DNA of 33,850 nt from Acholeplasmataceae bacterium (GTDB taxonomy: Bacteria > Bacillota_I > Bacilli_A > Acholeplasmatales > Acholeplasmataceae). Below the pieces are notes generated by a model. That model did no database searches and was not told the origin of the DNA. It worked only from the letters and a program-made list of their open reading frames with translations. Both the position numbers and the translations under genes were made by a program. Shown one piece after another: positions 1-6,497 of this stretch. The first letter of the stretch is position 1, and every line of letters starts with the position of its first letter. The stretch spans positions 1-33,850 of the forward strand of contig JAFGTQ010000007.1 in NCBI GenBank assembly GCA_016934015.1. The letters run 5' to 3'.

Positions 1-21
1 ACTATGTCAGTTCTTTTTTTA

Positions 22-870
22 TTAATTGATTGATACTGCAATTCCTAATGCTTCAGGACCTGTATGAATAGCAAGTGCTGGTGTAATGGTTGAAAGTGTA
101 AAATTACGAATACCGAGAAGTTTTGATTTCAGTTCTTTTTCAATTGATTTTAAATCAAGTTTAGAATCACTGTTGAGTAGTGCTACATCATAAGAAGAAG
201 CATCTTTCACAAAATCAATGACTTGTTCGATCAGTTGATTGACGGCACGTTGATATCCACGTTCTTTTTTGATTGTATAATAAATTCCATCTTCATTACA
301 TGAAATAACGGGTTTAATCTTTAATAAATCTGCGACAGTAGCAGCTACTAAACCAATCCGTCCACCACGCTTTAAATAAAGAAGTTTATCCACAGTGAAA
401 AACACTTTTTTAAATGTAAGTCGTTCGTTAACTTTTTCAATAATTTGATTAAATGACATCTTGTTATTAATCATATCAAGTGCTTCTAATGAACTAAATC
501 CACTGGCCATACTAATATTTTTCGTATCAATGATTTCAATGCTTAAACCCTCATAATCTTTAGCAATCTGACTAATGACATTCATCGTTCCACTTAAACC
601 TTTTGAAATAGGGATACAAATCACATGTGTAAAACCTTGATTCTTGATCATGTCAAATGTGTCCATGATGTCTTTTGGACTTGGGAGTGATGTTGTAATT
701 TTTGAATCATCAAGTCTTGAGAGGATTTCTTTGAGTGAAATATCTTTCTTATCGACATATTCCTTCCCATCAATAATAATTCTTAGCGGTAATACAAAGA
801 GCGGTAAATCCTTCTTGCCAATGATCAAGTCGGAACCAGAATCAGCAAGAACTGCAATTTTTTCAATCAT
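22..870 (-). CDS. DegV family fatty-acid-binding protein
   Basis: The 282-residue product has the usual DegV length and hallmarks: the N-terminal DSGSDL motif (residues 10-15), an SLPSP segment near residue 62 and ISKGLSGT near residue 90. Members of this family bind a fatty acid between two domains. In Gram-positive bacteria some serve as FakB, presenting fatty acid to the kinase FakA; no fakA is visible here, so that role is only inferred. The start is an ATG with an AAGGAG ribosome site ahead of it. The start codon overlaps the stop of the upstream DUF1836-like gene by 4 bases (ATGA), so the two are very probably translationally coupled. The end of the transcript lies beyond the left edge of the window. 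Confidence 0.9.
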   Translation of the reverse strand: MIEKIAVLADSGSDLIIGKKDLPLFVLPLRIIIDGKEYVDKKDISLKEILSRLDDSKITTSLPSPKDIMDTFDMIKNQGFTHVICIPISKGLSGTMNVISQIAKDYEGLSIEIIDTKNISMASGFSSLEALDMINNKMSFNQIIEKVNERLTFKKVFFTVDKLLYLKRGGRIGLVAATVADLLKIKPVISCNEDGIYYTIKKERGYQRAVNQLIEQVIDFVKDASSYDVALLNSDSKLDLKSIEKELKSKLLGIRNFTLSTITPALAIHTGPEALGIAVSIN

Positions 871-1418
871 TTTTTAATTTCTCCTTTAGGTATTTTTTTT
901 AAAAGGTATTGTGACATCATAATCGACGCAAAAGCTATGGTTGCCGATTTCAGAGGTAATAGGTCTAGATCTACTGGGGTTTGAAAATAACTTAAATCAG
1001 GAGTTTGCTCAAGTTCCATAATCGTTGATTTAAGAGCATTTTCAAGAAAGGAAATAAATGCATTATATGCATCTACTTTTCCTAAAACAGATGTTAAGTG
1101 TTTAATGCCTTGGCTGACATCTGATAATGTACCAATCTGTTTTAAAACTGTAATGGTAATAATAAAAGCAATATGATCTTTTGAGTATCGTTTTTTTTGA
1201 GGTGCAGGCATAATATTGTTTTTAACGTAATTATTAATCATGGAAGCCGTTAATACATTGCCGTTATTATTATCTTGACTAATAAAGATAATTCCGATGT
1301 TTTCATTGACATACTCTAAGACTTGATCTAAGTATAGTGATAATACGGGTAGTTCATCATATCTTGGTAAGTGAATATTTTGAATTCGTTTCATCCAATC
1401 TTTGATTTCTATATCCAT
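867..1418 (-). CDS. DUF1836-like protein, probable winged-helix regulator
   Basis: The 183-residue protein begins with a short segment like the conserved start of DUF1836 proteins (LPRYDELP at about residues 18-25). It then has a MerR-like helix-turn-helix stretch, seen as LTASMINNYVK followed by KRYSKDHIAF. DUF1836 proteins have no assigned biochemical function; the HTH-like part suggests DNA binding. The ATG has a GGAG site upstream. The gene overlaps the following DegV gene by 4 bases. A perfect inverted repeat, TCTAGT-N7-ACTAGA, lies just upstream of the ribosome site and is a candidate autoregulatory operator. Family assignment is from remembered sequence pattern only. Confidence 0.72.
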   Translation of the reverse strand: MDIEIKDWMKRIQNIHLPRYDELPVLSLYLDQVLEYVNENIGIIFISQDNNNGNVLTASMINNYVKNNIMPAPQKKRYSKDHIAFIITITVLKQIGTLSDVSQGIKHLTSVLGKVDAYNAFISFLENALKSTIMELEQTPDLSYFQTPVDLDLLPLKSATIAFASIMMSQYLLKKIPKGEIKK

Positions 1419-1430
1419 ACGATTTCTCCA

Positions 1431-1449
1431 TCTAGTTTATAATACTAGA
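1431..1449 (-). promoter_or_regulatory. Inverted repeat, candidate operator of the DUF1836/degV pair
   Basis: The sequence is TCTAGT, seven bases (TTATAAT on the plus strand), then ACTAGA: a perfect 6-bp inverted repeat. It ends 12 bases upstream of the ATG at 1418. The spacer and flanks are TATA-rich and could include a -10 element, but no good -35 element was found. Operator function is inferred. Confidence 0.4.
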
Positions 1450-1528
1450 TTATCAGTTTATTAAAATAAATCAATTGAATTGCAAATCTATGTGATAAAT
1501 TTCATAATTTATGATGCCAAATTATAAA

Positions 1529-1590
1529 TAAAAAAACTCCTAAGTCTTAGATGAGGTATTGTTCCATACCTTTTCTCAACTTTAGGAGTC
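1529..1590 (-). terminator. Rho-independent terminator after the oxidoreductase gene
   Basis: On the minus strand, ACTCCTAAAGT and ACTTAGGAGT form the outer stem (one bulge). A second inner stem is AGGTAT/ATACCT. A T-rich run (TTTTTTTATTT) follows. It lies just past the stop of the Gfo/Idh/MocA gene. The two-tier hairpin is longer than most terminators in the window. Confidence 0.75.
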
Positions 1591-1617
1591 GTTTTAAACT
1601 ATTTTAGTAGTTATACC

Positions 1618-2568
1618 TTAACGCCATTGTTTTCTAATCTCATCCATTTGATGGAGAATATTCAGCGTTTCAAGGTGTGTCATCAAAGAACTTTCTTTTC
1701 GATCATTTTCAAGGCAATTTATTACTTCGAGTATTTCATATTCCATACCATTTACGATGTGTTTATTTTCAATTTCTTTAATTAAATGGTGATGATTATC
1801 ATAGATCGAAGCGCGCTCTGCACCAATAAACATTGGTATTTGGATATACCCTTTTGTTCCATAAATGAAACCCTCAATGGGTAAATTATAGCCTAGTGAA
1901 GATTTCAAGTGAGCAATTGCTTGATCGTAATACAACGTGATTTCATTCGATAAATCCACGCCAGTATGGTATAAATCAACGTTACTTTCTATTCGATGAG
2001 GTGTGCCTAAGAAAAGATTAGCGAATGTTAAAGGATAAATGCCAACATCAAGAAGTGCACCACCACCTAAGTGAGGTGCAAATAGCCTACTCTCATCATC
2101 ACGAGTGGCTTTGAAACAAAAGTTAGCTTCAATCTTTGTAATATCACCAATGACACCATTTGATATGAGCTGTTTGACTTCGATAATGGTAGGTAAGTAT
2201 CTTGTCCATAGAGCTTCCATCACAAACAGATTTTTATTATTTGCCTCATCAAAAACAATTTTTGCCTGCTCTTCATTTAGAGTAAATGCTTTCTCACACA
2301 AGATATGTTTATGATATTTTAGAGCAAGCATCATATGTTCAAAATGAAGCCCATGTGGGGTTGCAATATAGACACATTCAACTGAAGAATCTTTTAACAT
2401 ATCCTCATAAGAACCATATGCTTTTTCAAATCCATAAGTTTTTTTAAATGCTTCTGATTTATTCAAATCTCTTGAAGCAATTGCATAAAGATTTCCACCA
2501 ATTCCAAGAAGAGCTTTAGAAAATTTAGTTGCAATATTCCCTGCACCCATGACGCCAAATTTAATCAT
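1618..2568 (-). CDS. Gfo/Idh/MocA family NAD(P)-dependent oxidoreductase
   Basis: The 316-residue protein starts with a Rossmann motif (GVMGAGNIATKF, residues 5-16). It continues with the family's ATPHGLH and CEKAFTLN segments, the latter holding the conserved lysine, and with ALWTRYLP near residue 119, which is typical of the dihydrodiol-dehydrogenase-like branch. Such enzymes oxidise or reduce a sugar or related polyol with a bound nicotinamide cofactor; the substrate cannot be told from sequence. The usual EKP motif reads EKA. It lies 4 bases downstream of an aldo/keto reductase gene, so the two are probably cotranscribed. No strong ribosome site precedes the ATG, which suggests translational coupling. 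Confidence 0.9.
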   Translation of the reverse strand: MIKFGVMGAGNIATKFSKALLGIGGNLYAIASRDLNKSEAFKKTYGFEKAYGSYEDMLKDSSVECVYIATPHGLHFEHMMLALKYHKHILCEKAFTLNEEQAKIVFDEANNKNLFVMEALWTRYLPTIIEVKQLISNGVIGDITKIEANFCFKATRDDESRLFAPHLGGGALLDVGIYPLTFANLFLGTPHRIESNVDLYHTGVDLSNEITLYYDQAIAHLKSSLGYNLPIEGFIYGTKGYIQIPMFIGAERASIYDNHHHLIKEIENKHIVNGMEYEILEVINCLENDRKESSLMTHLETLNILHQMDEIRKQWR

Positions 2569-2572
2569 CGAA

Positions 2573-3403
2573 TTAGTCCCAACGTCTTGGATCGCCTTTA
2601 ATCGTGTCTAAGAATGCCATATCTTCATCTGAAATTTCAAAATCTACTTCAGTATTTTGAATGATTCGATGTTCATGAACCGATTTTGGAAGGGGAGCCG
2701 TTTCTTTTTGGATACACCAACGGATACAAATTTGAGCAGAAGTGACGTCATATTTTTTAGCGACTTTTTCAATGTCCTTATTGCTCAATAAATAGCCGAT
2801 GCCAAGTGGAGAATAAGCTTCAATGAAGATGTTTTTTTGGTTGCAATAATTGATTGTTTCACTTTGATCAATACCAATAAAATAACCAATTTGATTAACA
2901 TGAGGAACAATTTCACAGTGTTGAATAATGTTTTCAATATCTTTTGGTGAAAAGTTAGAGACACCAATAGCACGAATACGCCCCTCTTTGTATAGTTTTT
3001 CCATGGCTTTGTAAGCTAGTACGTTACCTTCATCACAAATTTTACCAATTTCACTCCATGGCCATGGAGCATGAATTAAAAATAAGTCTAAATAATCGAA
3101 CTGCAGTTCAGCCATAGTTTTTTCAAAAGCTTCGAGTGCACCTTCATAAGTTTTAATGTGTGATTCAAGCTTGGAAGTCACAAAGATTTCTTCACGTGGA
3201 ATCTTTGAATCTCTGACTGCTTGTCCAACACTTGCTTCATTTTGATAACCTTCTGCAGTATCAATGTGTCGATAGCCATTTTTTAATGCAGCTAGCACGG
3301 ACTGATAGGTTTCCTCACCTTTTTTTGATTGCCATGTTCCAAGCCCGATTTTTGGTAATTTAACTCCGTTACTTAGTGTATATACTTGATTTAAAACTTT
3401 CAT
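2573..3403 (-). CDS. Aldo/keto reductase
   Basis: The 276-residue protein shows the complete aldo/keto reductase signature. GLGTW lies near the N terminus. The tetrad appears as D and Y in IDTAEGYQNEA, K in VTSKLES and H in LIHAPWP. GRIRAIGVSNF is present, as is a C-terminal cofactor segment around PLPKS. This group uses NADPH to reduce aldehydes and ketones. The start is an ATG with an AGGGAGG ribosome site. A promoter (TTACAC, 18 bases, TATAAT) precedes it. It is the first gene of a two-gene unit with the oxidoreductase downstream. The physiological substrate is unknown. Confidence 0.93.
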   Translation of the reverse strand: MKVLNQVYTLSNGVKLPKIGLGTWQSKKGEETYQSVLAALKNGYRHIDTAEGYQNEASVGQAVRDSKIPREEIFVTSKLESHIKTYEGALEAFEKTMAELQFDYLDLFLIHAPWPWSEIGKICDEGNVLAYKAMEKLYKEGRIRAIGVSNFSPKDIENIIQHCEIVPHVNQIGYFIGIDQSETINYCNQKNIFIEAYSPLGIGYLLSNKDIEKVAKKYDVTSAQICIRWCIQKETAPLPKSVHEHRIIQNTEVDFEISDEDMAFLDTIKGDPRRWD

Positions 3404-3429
3404 GATTTACCCTCCCTTTTATGTTTATT

Positions 3430-3459
3430 ATTATAACAAGTTTAAGATGAAATGTGTAA
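3430..3459 (-). promoter_or_regulatory. Promoter of the aldo/keto reductase unit
   Basis: On the minus strand TTACAC (3454-3459) and TATAAT (3430-3435) are separated by 18 bases and lie upstream of the AGGGAGG ribosome site. Confidence 0.6.
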
Positions 3460-3470
3460 TATACGCAATG

Positions 3471-3499
3471 ATAAAAATAAAACGGCTCATTAAGCCGTT
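3471..3499 (-). terminator. Rho-independent terminator of the pilin-like gene
   Basis: The stem is AACGGCT/AGCCGTT with a five-base loop. On the minus strand it is followed by TTTTATTTTT. It lies downstream of the pilin-like gene's stop. Confidence 0.85.
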
Positions 3500-3582
3500 A
3501 TTAGCATTTTATGAAAATGAGTCATAGTTTTGCACTATATTTTTAAAGATGTATGTTCCTTATCGTGATAATAAATTGAAAT

Positions 3583-4095
3583 CTAAAGGCCTGGCCGTGT
3601 AGGTCGTACTGGATAAGGGGTTGACTTTGGAAACAATCCTTCAGTAGTAAATTGAGTAACCCATTCATTATCGACGCTTGACATCAAATTATCTGTATTG
3701 ACAGTTTCACTCGAAGGGTTTCCAGAAAAATACCACTCACCACCAATAGCTGTCAAAGGATTATCAGGGTTTTTAACGATAGCAACTAGAATTACCCCAG
3801 TAGAAGCAATACTCACTTTATAATTTCCATCATTAAGCATGATATACTCGCCAATAACCCCATCATCACCAAAAATATTTGGGCTCTCATTTATGCTTGG
3901 GATATGACAATCACCAGCTATGATACATACATTCACAGCATTTTTAACTTGGATTGCATCTGCTAATACTGCCTTTTTTTGAGTATTCGTGATTAGACTA
4001 CCCAAAGCAGGAATAGCGATAGATGCTATAACACCTAAAATGACAATAACTGCTAATAATTCTATGAGGGTTACCCCTTTATGGCTTTTCATCAT
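3583..4095 (-). CDS. Type IV pilin-like protein with prepilin N terminus
   Basis: The 170-residue protein has a classic class III prepilin start: a short basic leader (MMKSHKG), a cleavage point after glycine, then VTLIELLAV with the conserved Glu at mature position 5, and a hydrophobic helix of about 20 residues. Two cysteines (CIIAGDC) in the globular part could form a disulfide. The tail is proline-rich (PYPVRPTRPGL). A prepilin peptidase would be needed to process it; neither that gene nor any pilus ATPase is in the window. It is transcribed alone, with its own terminator. The first of two adjacent ATGs sits 8 bases from an AAGGAG site. It could be a minor or competence pseudopilin; which one is not decidable here. 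Confidence 0.85.
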   Translation of the reverse strand: MMKSHKGVTLIELLAVIVILGVIASIAIPALGSLITNTQKKAVLADAIQVKNAVNVCIIAGDCHIPSINESPNIFGDDGVIGEYIMLNDGNYKVSIASTGVILVAIVKNPDNPLTAIGGEWYFSGNPSSETVNTDNLMSSVDNEWVTQFTTEGLFPKSTPYPVRPTRPGL

Positions 4096-4128
4096 ATGAA
4101 TTTCTCCTTAAGTAATTTCAAACATACC

Positions 4129-4157
4129 GTTAAATCATGATGAATCACGCCTTTAAC
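4129..4157. repeat. Short inverted repeat upstream of the pilin-like gene
   Basis: GTTAAA and TTTAAC are separated by 17 bases in the leader of the pilin-like gene. In AT-rich sequence this could be chance. Confidence 0.2.
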
Positions 4158-4205
4158 ATTAGGTATTAATTTTTATAGTATTTCCCCAAAATTTGGAGTT
4201 ATTTC

Positions 4206-4214
4206 AAAAAAAAA
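4206..4214 (-). terminator. T-tract after tmRNA
   Basis: Nine consecutive T residues on the minus strand start directly after the encoded CCA end. The acceptor/T-arm of tmRNA probably serves as the hairpin. Confidence 0.5.
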
Positions 4215-4554
4215 TGGTGGAGATGAGGGGATTTGAACCCCTGTGCAAGACACTTCAATAAATGGTTTCTACATGCTTAGTTCAATCTATGATTTCACGT
4301 ATATATCGAGATGAACAAATGATATAAACACTATCCTATGTGGTTCGTCGATTAAGCTAGGATCATTAATCGATATAACTTACTAAATTGGGCCGCATCA
4401 GAACCGTAAGTAAATTCAGAATTGGCTCGCACCTTTTCTTAGGCAGCGAAACTAAAAGTTTGGTTTCCGGTTATTATAACCTCGGCTTTTTTACATGAGC
4501 AACCATGGCATGCTTACACGTATCTCTATGCCGTGACGAATCCAGAACATCCCC
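4215..4554 (-). ncRNA. ssrA: Transfer-messenger RNA (tmRNA)
   Basis: tmRNA rescues ribosomes stalled on broken mRNAs. The 5' end on the minus strand reads GGGGATGTTCTGGATTCG. The 3' end carries a T-arm (GGGGTTCAAATCCCC) and CATCTCCACCA with CCA encoded. The acceptor stem pairs GGGGATG with CATCTCC and has G-U at the third pair, the alanine identity determinant. The tag reading frame most likely lies at 4439-4486, running from GCC to TAA, and encodes AEVIITGNQTFSFAA, which ends in the degradation-type FAA. The resume codon is inferred from the position of a GCC in frame with the alanine-alanine-stop end. The length is about 340 nt. A promoter lies just upstream. Confidence 0.95.
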
Positions 4555-4560
4555 AGCGTC

Positions 4561-4592
4561 ATTATCTTACATCAAAATACATGAAATGTAAA
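4561..4592 (-). promoter_or_regulatory. Promoter of tmRNA
   Basis: On the minus strand TTTACA (4587-4592) is followed after 17 bases by TAAGAT (4564-4569), overlapping GATAAT (4561-4566). The tmRNA 5' end at 4554 is at a plausible distance. Confidence 0.55.
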
Positions 4593-4616
4593 TACATAAG
4601 GATTACTAAGTTATCA

Positions 4617-4645
4617 TTTCATTTTTGTGTGAATTTATGTATAAT
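4617..4645 (+). promoter_or_regulatory. Probable promoter of the chromate transporter pair
   Basis: A perfect TATAAT is at 4640-4645, with a weak TTTCAT 17 bases upstream. It lies 22 bases ahead of the chosen start codon. Confidence 0.4.
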
Positions 4646-4667
4646 ATTATTTGTTGAGGTTAATATT

Positions 4668-5216
4668 ATGGTAAGCCTATTTCATATTTTTATAACATTT
4701 TTCAAGATTGGTTTATTTACCTTTGGTGGTGGATTAGCCATGATCCCAATTATTAAACGTGATATTGTCGATAAAGGCTGGATTGAAGAAGATGTCTTAG
4801 CGGATTACATTGCTGTATCACAGGTGGCTCCAGGAATGATTGCGATTAACATCGCGACACTTGTTGGGAACCATTTAAGAGGTAGAAAGGGTTCTTTAGC
4901 CTCTGTTTTCGGTGTTGCATTACCATCTTTAATTGTTATAACATTGATTGCGATGTTTTCATCGACATTTTTAGAGATTCCATTAGTCGTAAGCGCACTT
5001 AAAGGGATTTTAATTGTGGTTGTTATTTTCTTAGCTTATGCTGTGATCACATTAGGAGTTAAAGCAATTAAAAACTATTTTTTATTGTTCTATGCAATTC
5101 TCATTTTTGCAGTTGTTTTCTTCTTTAATGTATCAACGATTTTGGCTTTATTAAGTGCTTTTGTGATTGGAACTATCCACGCCTTCATCTTATATAGGAA
5201 GAGGGCAGACCAATGA
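4668..5216 (+). CDS. chrA: Chromate transporter, short-chain ChrA subunit 1
   Basis: The 182-residue hydrophobic protein begins with the CHR-domain start (FKIGLFTFGGGLAMIP) and has about five membrane segments. Short CHR proteins of this size are encoded as tandem pairs, replacing the two halves of the long ChrA permease; the partner follows here with a 4-base overlap. The family exports chromate or related anions, although many members have no tested substrate. I chose the ATG at 4668, preceded by GAGGT. The reading frame is open further upstream, but that part would run into the tmRNA gene and lies before the TATAAT box. Confidence 0.88.
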   Translation: MVSLFHIFITFFKIGLFTFGGGLAMIPIIKRDIVDKGWIEEDVLADYIAVSQVAPGMIAINIATLVGNHLRGRKGSLASVFGVALPSLIVITLIAMFSSTFLEIPLVVSALKGILIVVVIFLAYAVITLGVKAIKNYFLLFYAILIFAVVFFFNVSTILALLSAFVIGTIHAFILYRKRADQ

Positions 5217-5743
5217 TTGAAATCATGTTTATCTTTTTCTATATTGGATTATTTACCATTGGTGGTGGTATGGTAGCAATCCCTCTCATTCAACAACAAA
5301 TTGTTGATAGAGGCTTGATTACTGAAGAGTTTTTCCATGTCATCATCGCGATTGCTGAATCAACACCTGGTCCAATTGGTATTAATGTTGCGACTTATGT
5401 TGGTTATGAATTATATGGAATCATTGGAGCCATTTTAACGACAACATCATTCATATTACCTTCATTTTTGATTGTGTCATTATTAGCCAAAGTGATTATT
5501 AAGTATCGAAATAGTTTGTTAGTCGTTTTTTGGTTTTTATATTTAAAAGCTGCAGTTATTGGTTTAATTTTGTATGCGACTGTGAATATCGGACTTCGAG
5601 TTTACATACCCAATGGTATTGAGTCATTTGATTTCAAAGTTCTTGGACTTACGGTCGTATTATCAATCTTGTTTTACTTATTTAGAAAGAAACCTTGGAT
5701 AGTCATCATCTTTGGTGCCATCTTAGGAATGCTATTCTTATAA
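5213..5743 (+). CDS. chrA: Chromate transporter, short-chain ChrA subunit 2
   Basis: The 176-residue membrane protein is homologous to its upstream neighbour. It carries the CHR start (FYIGLFTIGGGMVAIP) and the second conserved stretch (AESTPGPIGINVATYVG), matched in the partner by SQVAPGMIAINIATLVG. The two gene products probably form a heteromeric transporter in the cytoplasmic membrane, with opposite topologies as is known for paired CHR proteins. The start overlaps the upstream stop as ATGA, with an AGAGGG site about 8 bases earlier. A terminator begins inside its stop codon. Substrate is unproven: chromate by family name only. Confidence 0.88.
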   Translation: MIEIMFIFFYIGLFTIGGGMVAIPLIQQQIVDRGLITEEFFHVIIAIAESTPGPIGINVATYVGYELYGIIGAILTTTSFILPSFLIVSLLAKVIIKYRNSLLVVFWFLYLKAAVIGLILYATVNIGLRVYIPNGIESFDFKVLGLTVVLSILFYLFRKKPWIVIIFGAILGMLFL

Positions 5744-5767
5744 CACTCTTTTAGAGAGTGTTTTTTA
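5742..5767 (+). terminator. Rho-independent terminator after the chrA pair
   Basis: The stem is AACACTCT/AGAGTGTT with a five-base loop, followed by TTTTTTATTT. The left arm overlaps the stop codon of the second chrA gene. Confidence 0.85.
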
Positions 5768-5798
5768 TTTGCACGTATAAGCAGTTGATTTTGAATAA

Positions 5799-5807
5799 TG
5801 GTATAAT
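5799..5807 (+). promoter_or_regulatory. Extended -10 promoter of the HAD/ABC unit
   Basis: TGGTATAAT is a perfect extended -10 element. No convincing -35 box stands at the normal distance. It lies 30 bases ahead of the HAD phosphatase start. Confidence 0.5.
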
Positions 5808-5837
5808 GAAGAAAATGACAGATGAAGAGGTAGACAC

Positions 5838-6497
5838 ATGAAAAAACTTAAAGGAATTATTTTCGATATGGATGGGACAATCCTTAATACCATCGAAGAT
5901 ATTGCTGATAGCATTAACTATGCATTAAATATCTTTAATTATCCAACACATAATATAGATACAGTAAAAAAAGCCCTTGGAAATGGCGGAAGGAATTTAG
6001 TTGATCAATTAGTTCCTAAAGGCTTAACTGAAGACCAAATATCAGAAGTTTTTCACCTTTACCAATCATATTACAATGAACATAGTGCGATTAAAACAAG
6101 ACCTTATGAAGGTATTATTGAACTTTTAATTGAATTAAAGCATAGAGGATACATTTTAGCGGTTGTATCTAATAAGTTTCAACATCTCGTATCAGATTTA
6201 AATCAAGGAATGTTTAAAGGTTTATTTGATGATGCGATGGGAGAAAGAAAAGGAATACCAATTAAACCCGCACCCGACATGATTTATCACATACTCGATG
6301 AATTAAACCTTAGAAAAGATGAAGTTATCTTTATCGGAGACTCCGAAGTTGATATTGAGACAGCAAAGAATGCAGACTTAAAAGTCATTGGCGTCACGTG
6401 GGGATTTCGTAACCGAGAAGAACTTATTCACGCAGGAGCAAAAGACTTAATTGATCGACCAGAAGAATTAATCTTGTGGTTAGAAAGGAATCGATGA
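5838..6497 (+). CDS. HAD-superfamily phosphatase, phosphoglycolate phosphatase-like
   Basis: The 219-residue protein has the full HAD motif set: FDMDGT (residues 9-14) with the nucleophile and acid Asp, VVSNK with the motif II serine, KPAPDMI with the motif III lysine, and GDSEVDIETA with the motif IV acids. The helical cap lies between motifs I and II, as in Gph and PpaX-type enzymes that hydrolyse phosphoglycolate or pyrophosphate. The exact substrate cannot be decided. The ATG follows an AAGAGGT site. The stop overlaps the start of an ABC transporter gene as ATGA. Confidence 0.88.
   Translation: MKKLKGIIFDMDGTILNTIEDIADSINYALNIFNYPTHNIDTVKKALGNGGRNLVDQLVPKGLTEDQISEVFHLYQSYYNEHSAIKTRPYEGIIELLIELKHRGYILAVVSNKFQHLVSDLNQGMFKGLFDDAMGERKGIPIKPAPDMIYHILDELNLRKDEVIFIGDSEVDIETAKNADLKVIGVTWGFRNREELIHAGAKDLIDRPEELILWLERNR

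Noticed and set aside
644-877. Plus-strand open frame inside degV, and similar antisense frames inside other genes
   Set aside because: These lie wholly within strongly supported genes on the other strand, lack ribosome sites and resemble no family.
1536-1589. Two-tier hairpin as a possible riboswitch or small RNA
   Set aside because: It sits downstream of the oxidoreductase stop and ends in a T-run on that strand, so a terminator explains it.
4533-4667. N-terminal extension of the first chrA gene
   Set aside because: The open frame runs back into the tmRNA gene and upstream of a TATAAT box; ATG 4668 has its own ribosome site and gives the normal CHR start.
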